Of a stretch of DNA of 64,000 bases, positions 37,969 through 48,184 are shown in pieces. The notes beneath the pieces were generated by a model. The model saw only the letters and a program-made list of their open reading frames with translations, was not told where the DNA came from and searched no databases. The DNA comes from Coniella vitis. Its lineage: Eukaryota; Ascomycota; Sordariomycetes; Diaporthales; Schizoparmaceae. Position 1 is the first letter of the stretch. Every line of letters begins with the position of its first letter. Position numbers and translations under genes: made by a program. The stretch is taken from assembly GCA_011317545.1 (NCBI GenBank), contig WUJK01000009.1, forward strand, positions 2,108,001 through 2,172,000. Direction: 5' to 3'.

Positions 37969-38975
37969 ATGATGGATAGCACAACAGCGGCTGGTGAATC
38001 CGGCAGCGCAGCATCATGGCTTAACACCAGTGGTGCAGACGCCATGCTTCCACACGAGACTTGCCTCTTTTGCAACAAGAGATTTGGGTGTCTGGAGCAC
38101 AACATGACACATATGCAAAAGTCACACAGCTTCTTCATTCCAGATGTGAGCTTTCTAATAGTGGATCTCGGCACGTTCGTTTCGTATCTGCAACTGGTTA
38201 TCAATGGTTACAACGAGTGTATCTGCTGTGGAAAGCAACGAAGCACGAAACTCGCCGCCCAACAACGTAAGTTCATGCTTCAAACCCGATGATGGACGGC
38301 TGGAAAATACGATAATCTGGTCCTAACAAAACATTTCTTTGGGTAGACATGCTGGACAAAGGTCACTGCCGGTTCGACCACAAGAGCAGCAACTCTGAAT
38401 TCGCAGACTTCTACGACTTTACCACGGTGAAGGAGGGTACGCGAGGTGAAGACGACAATAACGCAGATATCAAAGACCCCAGCCATTGCAATGCGCAAAT
38501 AAGCATTCAGTTGGACGAGAATTCACTACGCTTGCCCTCTGGCAGGGTCGTGTCAAATCGTTCTCAAGCATCATGTCAGACTCAGAGGCGGAGGACCAGA
38601 AACAGCTCGACCATCGAACCAAATGAGAACCGTCGTTTGGAAAGAGAGAATGTTGAACATCAACAGATGCAAAGTCCGCATTCACTAACGATGCTTCGTC
38701 AATTGGCTCCCGATGGGCTGGATGTGCAAAGGAGCAGTAAACGGAGGGATAGGGTCACCAGGCAATTAGCCACTTCTGGTGCGAACGCCGAGAGAAGTCT
38801 TGCTCATCTGTCATTTGCGGAACAAAGGACGGTCTTAGCAGTACAGCAAAGACTGGTCGACTCTTCACGGAGGGCCCAGGACAGGTATCGATGTCGGCTG
38901 GAGACGCTAGGAAACAAGACTTTGATGACGCATTTTGTGAAGGATGCGGCGGACAAGAGAACCTTGTGGAAGTAG
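37969..38975 (+). CDS. Rei1/ZNF622-like C2H2 zinc-finger paralogue, short form (308 aa)
   Basis: Resembles the middle and C-terminal parts of Rei1/Reh1, cytoplasmic 60S-subunit maturation factors. Exons 37969-38266 and 38347-38975 join within a zinc finger (QQ-HMLDKGHCRF). The first finger is CLFCNKRFGCLEHNMTHMQK followed by SHSFFIPD, the family's strongest signature. The second is CICCGK with HMLDKGHC, then EFADFYDF and LPSGRVVSNRS. The C-terminus (GNKTLMTHFVKDAADKRTLWK) differs from that of canonical Rei1. The N-terminal finger that opens Rei1 proteins is missing: the ATG lies just before the SHSFFIPD finger, and nothing like it is encoded upstream. Probably a divergent or truncated paralogue rather than the main Rei1. 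Intron donor GTAAGT, acceptor GTAG. Confidence 0.75.
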
Positions 38976-39149
38976 TTATACACAAGCTTTATGACACGAG
39001 TTCAGATGTTGAGGGACCAAGCACGACAAAAGATTAGTGTCTCGAACAAGCTGCGTTTTAAAGAAGTACTATTTAGGGACTTGACGAGAGATGCTTTCGT
39101 GTCAAAACAAGATCCCAGCAACCAAGCATAAGTAATAATGTCAAGCTAC

Positions 39150-39440
39150 TTGATATGGTCATTGGAAGCACGGAGTCATCTCCCCAAAGTGTCTCGGAGG
39201 AGGATTCACTCTCCTGAACGAAAAGGGTTAGGGCTATATTCCTTGTGTGTATTGTACCCTGTACGCAGTGTGACTTCAATACTGATATTTACTTGTATTT
39301 CATATATACTTAAACTTGGACATATACAAACACACTTGTTTTACCAATATTCCTCTCTCGAATTCACAGGATCACTACTCGTCGACAGTCTGAATACGGT
39401 CTAGAAGCCATGCGAGGTGCCGATATGCAGAGGAGGCTCA
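39150..39440 (-). repeat. Duplicated, interrupted 3' end of the S10 carboxypeptidase gene
   Basis: Read on the minus strand, 39440-39397 resembles the last codons of the adjacent carboxypeptidase gene (CATATCGGCACC then GGCTTCT...CCGTA, compare 39525-39492). 39206-39150 resembles that gene's stop codon and 3' flank (GAGACACTTT, then ATGACCATATCA, compare 39487-39447). The two halves are separated by about 190 unrelated bases. A one-base gap in the first half and loss of the stop context in the second indicate a decayed copy. Confidence 0.75.
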
Positions 39441-39477
39441 TATTCTGATATGGTCATTGAAAGCGCGAAGCCATCTC

Positions 39478-41491
39478 CTAAAGTGTCTCAGTACGGTTGA
39501 GAAGCCATTCAAGGTGCCGATATGTTACGCGAGGCTGGAAGCTTGGCTGCATGTGTCCAGACTGATACGTCTCAGCCCACAAGAGCCCACGTTCGTAATG
39601 TTGAATGCCCACTATACCAGCATGTCAGTCATTTGTCTATATCCATTAGGGAGTCGGTGTTCCACTTACTGATACCCTGGGGGCCATCAACCCCGGAATA
39701 GTAATTCTCAGCATATAGGCTGCTCCAAGCCAAATCAGGGATTTGAATGTTGATAGGGGTGCTGGGCTGAGTCTGGAAACCCAACGCGCCGTTCCAAGTC
39801 ATATTCTGGATGCTGAGGAGCGTTCCATTCGTCGGGAGGATAAAGTCGAAATCACCATTGCTAACCAAGACGCGGTTCGTCGCCTCGATGAGTTTGGGCA
39901 AGACGTGAAGATTTGGCTGGGCCGAGTTGTCCTCCCCATGGAGAAACACATTTTCATTGGAACATTCAGACCAATCAATGTCCTGCGGCGCATGAAGAGC
40001 GGTCTTGACATCGGTGCGGTTGAAGTACAGGTTGTATCCCGCGGGTGCGTACTCGAGTTGTGTGGGGAATCCCAAGACGTCCCACAGAAGAGGGCAGGCC
40101 TGATTAATCTCGTAAATATCGAAACAGGGGTTGTTAGAAAGCACTACTTCGTCGATCAGATCCCACACATCGCAGGCATCCGTCTCGGCCCAGCCTGGTG
40201 AGATGGGCTGCAGTCCTCCCGTGGGGAACGTCAGGTAGGTCTCGAGATATTCAGCGTAGCCACAGGATTCGTGAGCCTCGATCAAAGTCTCAGTGAAAGA
40301 CTTGTTGAAGTTGAACAAGTTACTGCAACGCCACCGTGCATCAGTATACCTAGGCCTGTGACAGAAAGGCAGAATAACAGAACTGGATGGGCTTGGGTCA
40401 GAGCCAGTGACACTACTTCAAAAACTAACCTGTTCTGCAGCACGAAGGGAACGGCAGGGATTTCCTCTTGAACATAGCCACAGTCGCCAATGCAGGGGTC
40501 ATAGATGATCGCACCAGAGAGATCAAAATGCGTCGTGTCGTTCTGGTCCAAGAACGCAGAAGAGATCTAAAATATGCAAAGGTCAGCATCTGGATCGTTC
40601 CATGAGAGAGGGGTTCTGCTAACAGCGAATGATATAAGAGAATGAAAAGGAACTCACGTATGGGATATAGCGACCAGCATAGCTTTCGCCCGTGATGTAA
40701 ATTTTGAAGTTGCTGATCCCAAAGGTCTTTTGCCAGTTGCGGAACCAAGCAGCAAAGTCGGCTGCGATATCCTCCTGGGAAGTTGCTGTTACGGCACCGG
40801 TGCTGTAACCTGTGCCCACAGGCTGATCAACCCAAAGCATGCTGTAATAGTTTCCATTAGCCGGGATGAGGAATCGCTTGATCAGATTTTGAGGTACTTT
40901 TCAGAGTCGAGGTCCACCGCATACTCCGCTAAGTGCTCATTACACATGTGTATGGCCGGAATCCACCAAAAGGACTTATCCAAAAGGCTTGTTGACTTAC
41001 TTTGTGAGGTTCACCCAGCTGTAGGGATTGATTGTTGGCTCCAGAGTTCCTGGCGGCCAAACCCAGAGACCGGTTTCCTGAAGGAAACCCTCCATCGAGG
41101 AGCAGCCTGGACCGCCATTCAGCCAGATGGTGACCTCATCCACGGGCTCGCCAATAGTTGGCTGGAAGGCGAAGAATAATGTGCGGCTGGGATCGCTTGA
41201 GTTGATGGCAATGTTGCCCGCATACAACTCACCCACATCGTAGCGCACTTCTGGCAATGAAGTGACACGATATTTGGACGTGCTGTTTGTGAGGAATCGG
41301 AAATCAGAGGTGCTGTTTGTCGAGCTCCGCGGAAGAACTGATCCGAATTCATGAGCATGGAGTTGAGCCCGGCGTTCCAGATGTTTGTGGCCGAGGCGTT
41401 GACCCAAATGCGGAGAGGCTGGCGCCGAGGCCAATGACAATGCTGTCAAAGCTGACAGAGCCAGGGCGCGGGCAAGCATGGTGTCCCTCAT
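39478..41491 (-). CDS. Secreted serine carboxypeptidase, S10 family (532 aa)
   Basis: Extracellular or vacuolar exopeptidase removing C-terminal residues at acid pH. Exons are 41491-41001, 40841-40658, 40566-40430, 40322-39670 and 39611-39478, 533 codons including the stop. A signal peptide (about residues 1-22) and a basic propeptide-like stretch follow the start (an alternative Met is four codons on). Family blocks are WLNGGPGCSSMEGFLQE, WVDQPVGTGYS, the nucleophile Ser217 in TGESYAGRYIPY, the acid in SNGDFDF (Asp430) and His508 in YQSGHMQPSFQPR. The His lies in the last small exon, found downstream of the long frame through a CTGAC branch point and TATAG acceptor, so the triad is complete. 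Several N-glycosylation sequons. Its 3' end is duplicated just downstream. Confidence 0.92.
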
Positions 41492-42585
41492 GTTCAATCT
41501 ATGACTGAGGTTGCTAAAGGGACAGGCCTTAGTGAACAAAAGACGGACACAGTCGAGCCTGGGGACGCCGAGTGCAGGCAGAATCGGCTGCATTTATAGA
41601 AGAAGCGAATTGTTCGTACCACGCCTACAGCATGATTCTAGGGCCCTGGTGCTACAGGTATGCTTCGATGCAACCGTCAGGTAATTCTTATCGACAATCT
41701 CACGGATGCCTGGAATTGCATCATTTCCGATATGGATAACACTTCTTATTCTTCTTCAACGCAAGCCATGACCAGTATAAGCTCGCCAGCAAAACAGGGG
41801 TTCACGTCACTCATGCATAAACACCTGCCTTTTGCAGAACGCGATGCGATGTAAGACGGGCCGCTGTGCGTAGCAATACGGCAAGTGTGATTGTAACCAA
41901 GCGAGGTGTAACGTGTCGGACAACTGGCTGAGTATGTCTTGCGTCCTAGCATCGCAACAGAAGCTTTGAAATCAACTTCTCTTTTTTTGCGGACTCAGAG
42001 ATCGCTGCGGCCAGCCTGGTGCGATTTGCAGTGACGTTTCACGCAGCACACTATCGACGATTCGACGCATATGCTGTGATCAACGCTCAAATGCTCTATG
42101 TGTGTATGTAAGGTACCATGTTAGCGACCACGGGCGACTTTAGAGAGTAGCAATACTAGCTCAAGTAACACGGACATATGCGACATATACGCATTGTTTA
42201 GCTAGCGAAAATGAGGCGAGAATATGGCAAGTGCATCAAGGATCTTCTATGCGTCAGAGAATCTCCTTCTCACCCATCACCAGCCCACCCAGTCCTCTTC
42301 CCTCTCCGGCTAGCCGTATATGGTGTCCTCCAGCGTTTCCTCTTCTCACCTAACGACACGATAAGATCCATAGCCGGGGTCATCAATTGATATTTCTGTT
42401 CATTGAACCTGCTTGTGTCTCTCGGATGATGTCTGTAACATTAGAGCACATAGCGGCTGTTATAATTAGCGTGCTGCACCAGCTACATACAAGAAAGGCT
42501 GCGGTGCTCTGACGGAAAAGAAAAACAAAATAGAGAACAGGATGAAATGAGCAGGAGAGGAGAAACAAATCTGGGACAAGTGCGC
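41492..42585. other. Intergenic, no gene recognised
   Basis: 1.1 kb between the start of the carboxypeptidase gene and the 3' end of the permease gene, both minus strand. No supported gene. Confidence 0.5.
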
Positions 42586-44489
42586 TCACAATGCTAAATT
42601 CTCTCGGTCAGTCAGATCCAGCTGTCTTGCGTCCACGACTTCTTCTGTGCGCTGGCCGCTCTCGTCAGTGTGTTCCAGCACACCAACTTCACGAATTTCA
42701 CCGGATTTTGCCAGTGCATCACGTCTTTTGTTTTCATGTTGTAGGTAGTAACGCAAGTAAAGCACGATAGCCATTGGGAGCACGCAGGCTACCCAAAGAA
42801 TAACCCACCAGGTCACAATATACCTGGGCTTATACTGTTCTTGGAATAGCTGAGGCGAGAGAATATTGCCGAGTCCATAGCCGACGTGATACAAAGCAAT
42901 AACTAGAGAGTCAAGTCGTTAATATGTGCGCAGTCATGCAGACAGAGCATCTGTGAATTTGTCCCCCTACGAAAGGAGGCTCACCGGCAGTCTTTTTGGT
43001 GTGCCCAGCCGAGCAATTCGCAGCCCAAATCATGACAACACTGTATGCTATACCTGCTGTCGCACGAATGTAAATAGCAACCAAAAGGCCGGTTTTATTG
43101 TCCCACGGTAACGCGATCAACATAACGGAAGAAATGATTGGGAGAATATACGACGCGGCAGACAACCACGCCCTGCTGTTTTTCGTTTTCGATAAGATGA
43201 TGGCCGCCGCACCCAGAGATAGCAGAGCAGTGAGGCCATTGATACAGCCCAAAAGCGTAGTCTGCAAAGTACTGAAGCCGAAAGACTTGATAATCAGTGA
43301 ATACTGATTCGTCAGACCGTTAGCCATCTCCTGCGACCATGCGTGGAAAAAGAAAAGCCATGTCTTGGGGTCTTTCAACGCTTCGATGAACTGCTCCTTT
43401 TTAAACCGTTTTTGCTCGATGCCTGAGTGGTTGGAAGCGATGCGGTGGATTGACTGCGCTCTTTCTTGGAGGGTGAGGAATTTGGCTGAGGCTGGGTTGT
43501 TAGGGAGGAGGAAGTAGACCACGAATCCGTATATAATGGTCAAGGTGCCCGTAATAACTATAGCAAGTAAGCAATAGTCTCGACAGTGATGTGATGAGGG
43601 ATTGTCTTCGTCCAAAGCGCCCCGGGATACGAATTTAGACTCACCCATAAACCATTTCCAAGGCGCAAAACTACCCGTATTGATGAAAAGTACACCATAT
43701 GATAGCAATCCGGATGTGATGGGGCTGGAGTTGCCGCAAGCCCACATGATTTGCATCAAGACACCTTGTTCATCATACGTAAAAAACATCGACAAGATCA
43801 GGAGAAACGACGGCACGATACATGCTTCTGCAAGTCCAAGAAGAAAGCGGACGACGAAAAGGGAAGCGAAATTATTGCAGGGACTATGCAGAAGAAGGAT
43901 GGTGCCCCTGTAGCCAGCAAGAAGGAGGAATCACATTAACTTACGCTCCTTGCACACAGTTAATACATCAGAGACTTACCAAATAATGAGATTTATTGCA
44001 AGATATTTTGCAACTGGGAACCTCTGCAGAGCCAGATTCTGAGGCCATTCTGCAAGCAGGTAACCGAGATAAAAGATTGATGAAAGCCAATTGTACTGAG
44101 TTGTATTTAGGTCTGCATCTGTCAAAATACCAAGAATGGACGAGCTACCGAGCTGTACTCATGAACGATGTTATTAACGGAGCTATTTGATAAACCAACT
44201 GCTGAGAACGAGCGTTTTTCCAATCACAAGCGAGTGGATACAGGAACTTAAGAGTACTCACAGTCTGCTTGTCCACGTACATCAAGTGGTAGCCTATGCA
44301 AATGAATGGAATAATTCGCCGAACGCATTTCTTTCGAATCCTTTCCGCCTCTTCTGGTGATGGTGGCTCAACTTTGATCTGCGACAAAAGCCTGTAGCTT
44401 TCATCAGCGTAGCGATCAGATAATTTGACAACATGAGTCGTCTCCTCTTGACTCACGGCTGTTTCCGAGCCGACCAACTGTTTGACCAT
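42586..44489 (-). CDS. MFS permease, allantoate/nicotinate (ACS) type (517 aa)
   Basis: Twelve-helix uptake transporter of the anion:cation symporter family (Dal5/Tna1-like). Exons are 44489-44262, 44152-43980, 43907-43645, 43557-42985 and 42902-42586, all in phase (518 codons including the stop). Family blocks are KKCVRRIIPFICIGYHLMYVDKQT-LG at the end of TM1, QYNWLSSIFYLGYLLAEWPQ in TM2, RFLLGLAEACIVPSF, then a cytosolic loop with RFKKEQFIEALKDPKTWLFF, TM7-10, and YHVGYGLGNILSPQLFQEQY. The C-terminus is hydrophilic and acidic. It is divergent from the FAD monooxygenase gene with 560 bases between starts, which suggests shared control and that it may import that enzyme's substrate (for example an aromatic or heterocyclic acid). 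This is inference. Confidence 0.9.
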
Positions 44490-45049
44490 GATCGAGAGTA
44501 GTAGGCTTGCACTCCGTAGCGGGCAAGGTTGTTTTAAAAATGCAAATTGAGGGGTTTTCACTTAGAGTCTTGATTGTGCGACACCATAAATAATGCGTGC
44601 GAATTCAGGAGTTTCAGAAGAGTGAATAAAGAGCCTGTCGCTGTGTTGATCCATATCGAGTACAAAGATTGCATCGCCATCGCTCGTCAACTTCCATACA
44701 GATGGCGAAAGACGCCCAGGTAAGTAACTTTCAGTCGTGTATGCATGTCAGTGGGGTACACGAAGTATCACAAGACGGTATCTGGTAGCAAGCTGGTGAC
44801 TGGTCTTGCAGAGACTGTGGACACCAGAAACGTGCTGTTGACCATTCGACTGATTTATCGATACGTGAGCTTAGTCGTCGTCATTTGCAACTCTTCGCAC
44901 ATCATCAAACCTGTTGATGTACACACCCCACGACCCCTCATTTAAGCGTCCCCATGCCACAATGACGGCAAGGAGCTCGTTCTATACTTATGTATACCCA
45001 GTTTTATGACCAAGTCTAACTCCCATTGAACACTTCGAAGACCGCAAGG
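44490..45049. promoter_or_regulatory. Shared divergent promoter region (permease / FAD monooxygenase)
   Basis: 560 bases between two divergent starts that can only hold their promoters. A short ATG-exon-like string followed by a GTAAGT donor at 44701-44724 is present but does not lead into any supported gene. No operator could be assigned. Confidence 0.5.
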
Positions 45050-46459
45050 ATGGCTAAGGAGCACAGGATTCGGATTGCCATCATTGGTGCTGGCATCGCA
45101 GGCCTAGCAACATTCATCGCTCTCAAGAATCATCCAGCTGTTGATGTGCAAATATTCGAGCGAGCAAGCGAATTACAGGAGATTGGAGCTTCTATCGCCC
45201 TCGGACCAAATGGGATGAGAACATTGGACAGACTTGGAGTAAAAAACGCCCTGAGTCCTGAATTAGCTTTCAGAAACAAGTCCAGATGCCCAATGATCTA
45301 TAGGTACTCAACCACCCATTTCTTTTAATCTCAGTATTGCAGTCTCACAATGAAGCCTAGGCATTACAAGACTGGCGAGATAGTTTCAGTCGATACACAC
45401 GTGGGGAGGGTCGACGATGTCCACCTGACGTCGCGTTTCTACAGAGGACACCTCCAAAGAGCCCTTCTAGAGCATGTCGACTCCTCTAAAATCCATCTTC
45501 AAAAGGCCTTTGACTCTGTCATTTTTGATGAAACTCGTCAAGATTTGTCCATCACCTTTGGTGACGGGAGTAAAGCATCTGCCGATATTGTCCTTGGTGC
45601 AGACGGCCTCCATTCGAAAGTTAGGACGTTCTTCGTTCCAACCTCCAAAACTAGCTGGACCGGATGGGTGGCCTTTAGATCCGTCTTCCCGGTGTCCAAG
45701 TTGTCTGGCATTGATGTTCCTGAGGAAGCGGAGCATATCTGGGGCCCAGATAGGACATTATTTGTTTCCAAGCTGGGACAAGATCTCTTCGTATGCTACA
45801 ACCTGCTGCTTTGGTATGAAAAGTTGGCTGACTGATGTCTTCGGATGTAGACCGTCGTCGGATCTGACCAAGTTGACCCAGACTCCCCAAGTGCAGAATA
45901 TAAGGATACGACATGGAACTCAACCGTCGATGTCAGTATACTACGTAATCTCTACCAAGGCTGGCATCCCCGATATCGCGATATCGTGAACGCCACCCCT
46001 CACACCTGCATTTATCCCAACGCTGCAGCACGCGTTCTCGACACATGGGTTCTGGGCAACGAGCGTGTAACGCTCGCGGGAGACGCAGCACATGCTCATG
46101 GAGGAGCCTTCGCAGCAGGTGGAAGTCTTGCGCTTGACGATGCTTGGGCTTTTTCGTCGGCTATAAGCCACGTGTTTTCACGGGACTTTGTGAAGACAGA
46201 CCACAGTTTCGAAAGTATCAGTGAAAAGATCTCAAAAGCCCTGCGCATATACGAGAAGACGCGCAAGACACACACAGATCGTGTGATGGCAGTAGCTCAC
46301 GACATGAATCAGAAGAGAGTGGCGCGGCTTGGACAAGTTGAGACAGACCAAGACCTCAGGGAGCGAATGAAGAATAGGTATGACCCTTCATGGATACACG
46401 AACATGATGTTCAAAGAGCATTTGAAGGAGCACTAGAAGCATCAACCGCCCGTTTATAA
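45050..46459 (+). CDS. FAD-dependent monooxygenase, salicylate hydroxylase-like (430 aa)
   Basis: Group A flavoprotein hydroxylase using NAD(P)H and O2, acting on an aromatic or other planar substrate in the cytosol. Exons are 45050-45303, 45361-45790 and 45851-46459 (431 codons including the stop). The FAD Rossmann motif GAGIAGLA is at residues 13-20, with the acidic IFERA strand end near 40. SRFYRGHLQRALLEH is followed by VLGADGLHSKVR (DG motif). The second FAD motif is VTLAGDAAHAHGGAFAAGGS with LALDDAW. No signal peptide. The GAAFAAG variant differs from the usual PHQGQG-type sequence. It is adjacent and divergent to an ACS permease. The first intron closes on CCTAG and the second on TGTAG. 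Substrate unknown. Confidence 0.9.
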
Positions 46460-46730
46460 GCCTGAATAAAGGCTCTGGTCCGGATTTATGACTCAGGATA
46501 TAAAAAAAAAGAGAAAGGCCTTCCTAGCAAGGGAATTGAGCTTGTCGAACATATTTAGCACCTAGTCATGAATTTTGGCGAGTCTAATTCAATTTATATA
46601 TATGGTAAATACTATTATAAACCCCTTAAATCCTGGCCCGCACCAACACGTATCCATATCCATCAATGTTCGGCGGCACCACGGTACAAAGCTCTTGAAA
46701 GTTGCAGAAAAGCTCAGGTATTATTGATTA
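46460..46730. other. Intergenic, no gene
   Basis: AT-rich stretch after the monooxygenase stop. Nothing supported. Confidence 0.4.
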
Positions 46731-46992
46731 CTAGCTCTTGCAGCAGTAGTGCCAACTTCCAAGGGTGCACATCTCAGTACCGTCTCCAAAAGGTACCTTG
46801 AAACATGAGACCTTTCCTTTGGTCCATGAGCCTGAGTTTAAGGCTGCAGTGCCATACCAAGGGCATGAGCATGTCCTCGTGGCATTATGGACATTTTTGG
46901 ATAGATTATGAATGGGTGAAAGCAACGAGCATCATTAGCCCAGATGACAAAATGAGTAGTCAAAACGAAATGCTAAGTTGCTTCAAAATCAT
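46731..46992 (-). pseudogene. Decayed gene for a small cysteine-rich secreted protein
   Basis: The frame ending at 46731 encodes a mature-like, Cys-rich C-terminal half with CSCPWYGTA, SWTKGKVSC, EMCTLGSW and HYCCKS, six cysteines in about 45 residues. It resembles small secreted fungal proteins of the C-x-WYGTAP type. Upstream, an ATG at 46992 begins a hydrophobic stretch typical of a signal peptide, but it carries an in-frame TGA and then runs out of frame with the Cys-rich half. One stop plus one frameshift (or an unusual intron) therefore breaks the gene. Function of the family is unknown to me; no toxin identity is claimed. Confidence 0.5.
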
Positions 46993-47057
46993 AGCATCAG
47001 TACAAGCTATAATTATGCTAGATATATAAAGAATATATCGAGTTCACCAGACTTACT

Positions 47058-48184
47058 TTAAGCATGATCGATTGGACTAGGACCAATGCCGAGGTCAATG
47101 GTGTAGATGGGATATCCGCTGGCAGTCTCCGTTGTCATGGGCATCCACAACTTCTGGTCACTGCTCACCCACATTGAGTCGACGAATAGGAGCCGATCAT
47201 CCTGTATGAAAGTAATCCTCGTGCCGTTCGGCCAGACCTTCTCAATAGCTGAGCGGTCTGTATCACTCACATACATATTGCCCTCCGCATCAATTGCTGT
47301 TCCTCCCGTCACGGGGGTAAATGCCCATGGCTCAGCAAAATCACCTATGACAGTCACTAATGAAGAGTTGTACAGCGATTGATTGAGGATTTCCGTCTCA
47401 ATGCGCCACAAGCCGCCAGATGCCGGTGAGTAGTACAAGTACTGGGCATCTGGAGAGACTTCTAGATCATCTGCATTGACCCATTTCGGTGTGCCATCAG
47501 CCGAACGGTATAGGACGCCTTGACTGGAGCCTGGAAAGATGGCATCGACGGAACGGTGGCCTTCAAGCACACGGACAGCCTGGCCGGTGATAAGATCAAG
47601 AACAATGAGTGCGCCAACACCCGCATCAGTGAGATATGCTATGTTTCCACCGGGCTGACCGAAGCGAATATCGTCAAGCAGACTCGCAGACTTGGTCACG
47701 TTGCCCATGGGGTAGATGCGGACCAATGAGTTGGTCGTGATGTTGACAACGAGAACCTTCGGGCCATAAGGCAGGGCTGCGGGGCTGCCCCCTGTGTCCA
47801 TGATGTATAAGTTTCCATCAGGACCGATTCTCTGCGCGTTGCTACTTATTGTCAATATCTAGTCCTTGCTAAATCATGTGGGGTGTAAGAAAGTGTATAT
47901 TCTCACAGGTTCACGAGATGCGTAGCAATGTCACTGGACTCGGGTATAGAGGCGTTGTAGGCAAATGTCGAGCTTGGATATACCGTCTCGATGCCAGTAA
48001 CGTTGTTGTATTCTGTGAGCTGCGGATATGAATGCTGGTGTGCAATAAACATGCGTCCTTCTGGTGTAGTAGAGACGCCCTGACACGATGCATTGAGCGT
48101 AAAGGCAAGTTGGACTCGCGCATCCGTCGCTGCCTTACAAGCAGTGCCGAAAAGAGCAGCTGACCAGAGTAAAGAGGAGTGCAT
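47058..48184 (-). CDS. Secreted MRJP/yellow-like protein (353 aa)
   Basis: Six-bladed beta-propeller of the major royal jelly protein/yellow family, secreted in fungi, function unknown. Exons 48184-47907 and 47841-47058 (354 codons including the stop). The signal peptide is about residues 1-18 (MHSSLLWSAALFGTACKA). Propeller blocks are GVSTTPEGRMFIAHQHSYPQ, RIGPDGNLYIMDTGG, LLDDIRFGQPGGNIAYLTDA with GVGALIVLDLITG, AIDAEGNMYVSDTD and FVDSMWVSSDQKLWMP. Length is normal. The intron has ATTGAC and GTAG. An SMP-30/gluconolactonase assignment is the main alternative, as that fold is related, but the LLDDIRF and LTDAGVGALIVLDL strings favour MRJP. Confidence 0.85.

Noticed and set aside
44701..44724. 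Mini-exon: ATG plus a few codons followed by a GTAAGT donor upstream of the FAD monooxygenase
   Set aside because: No downstream acceptor joins it in frame to the monooxygenase, which has its own complete start with the Rossmann motif nearby.
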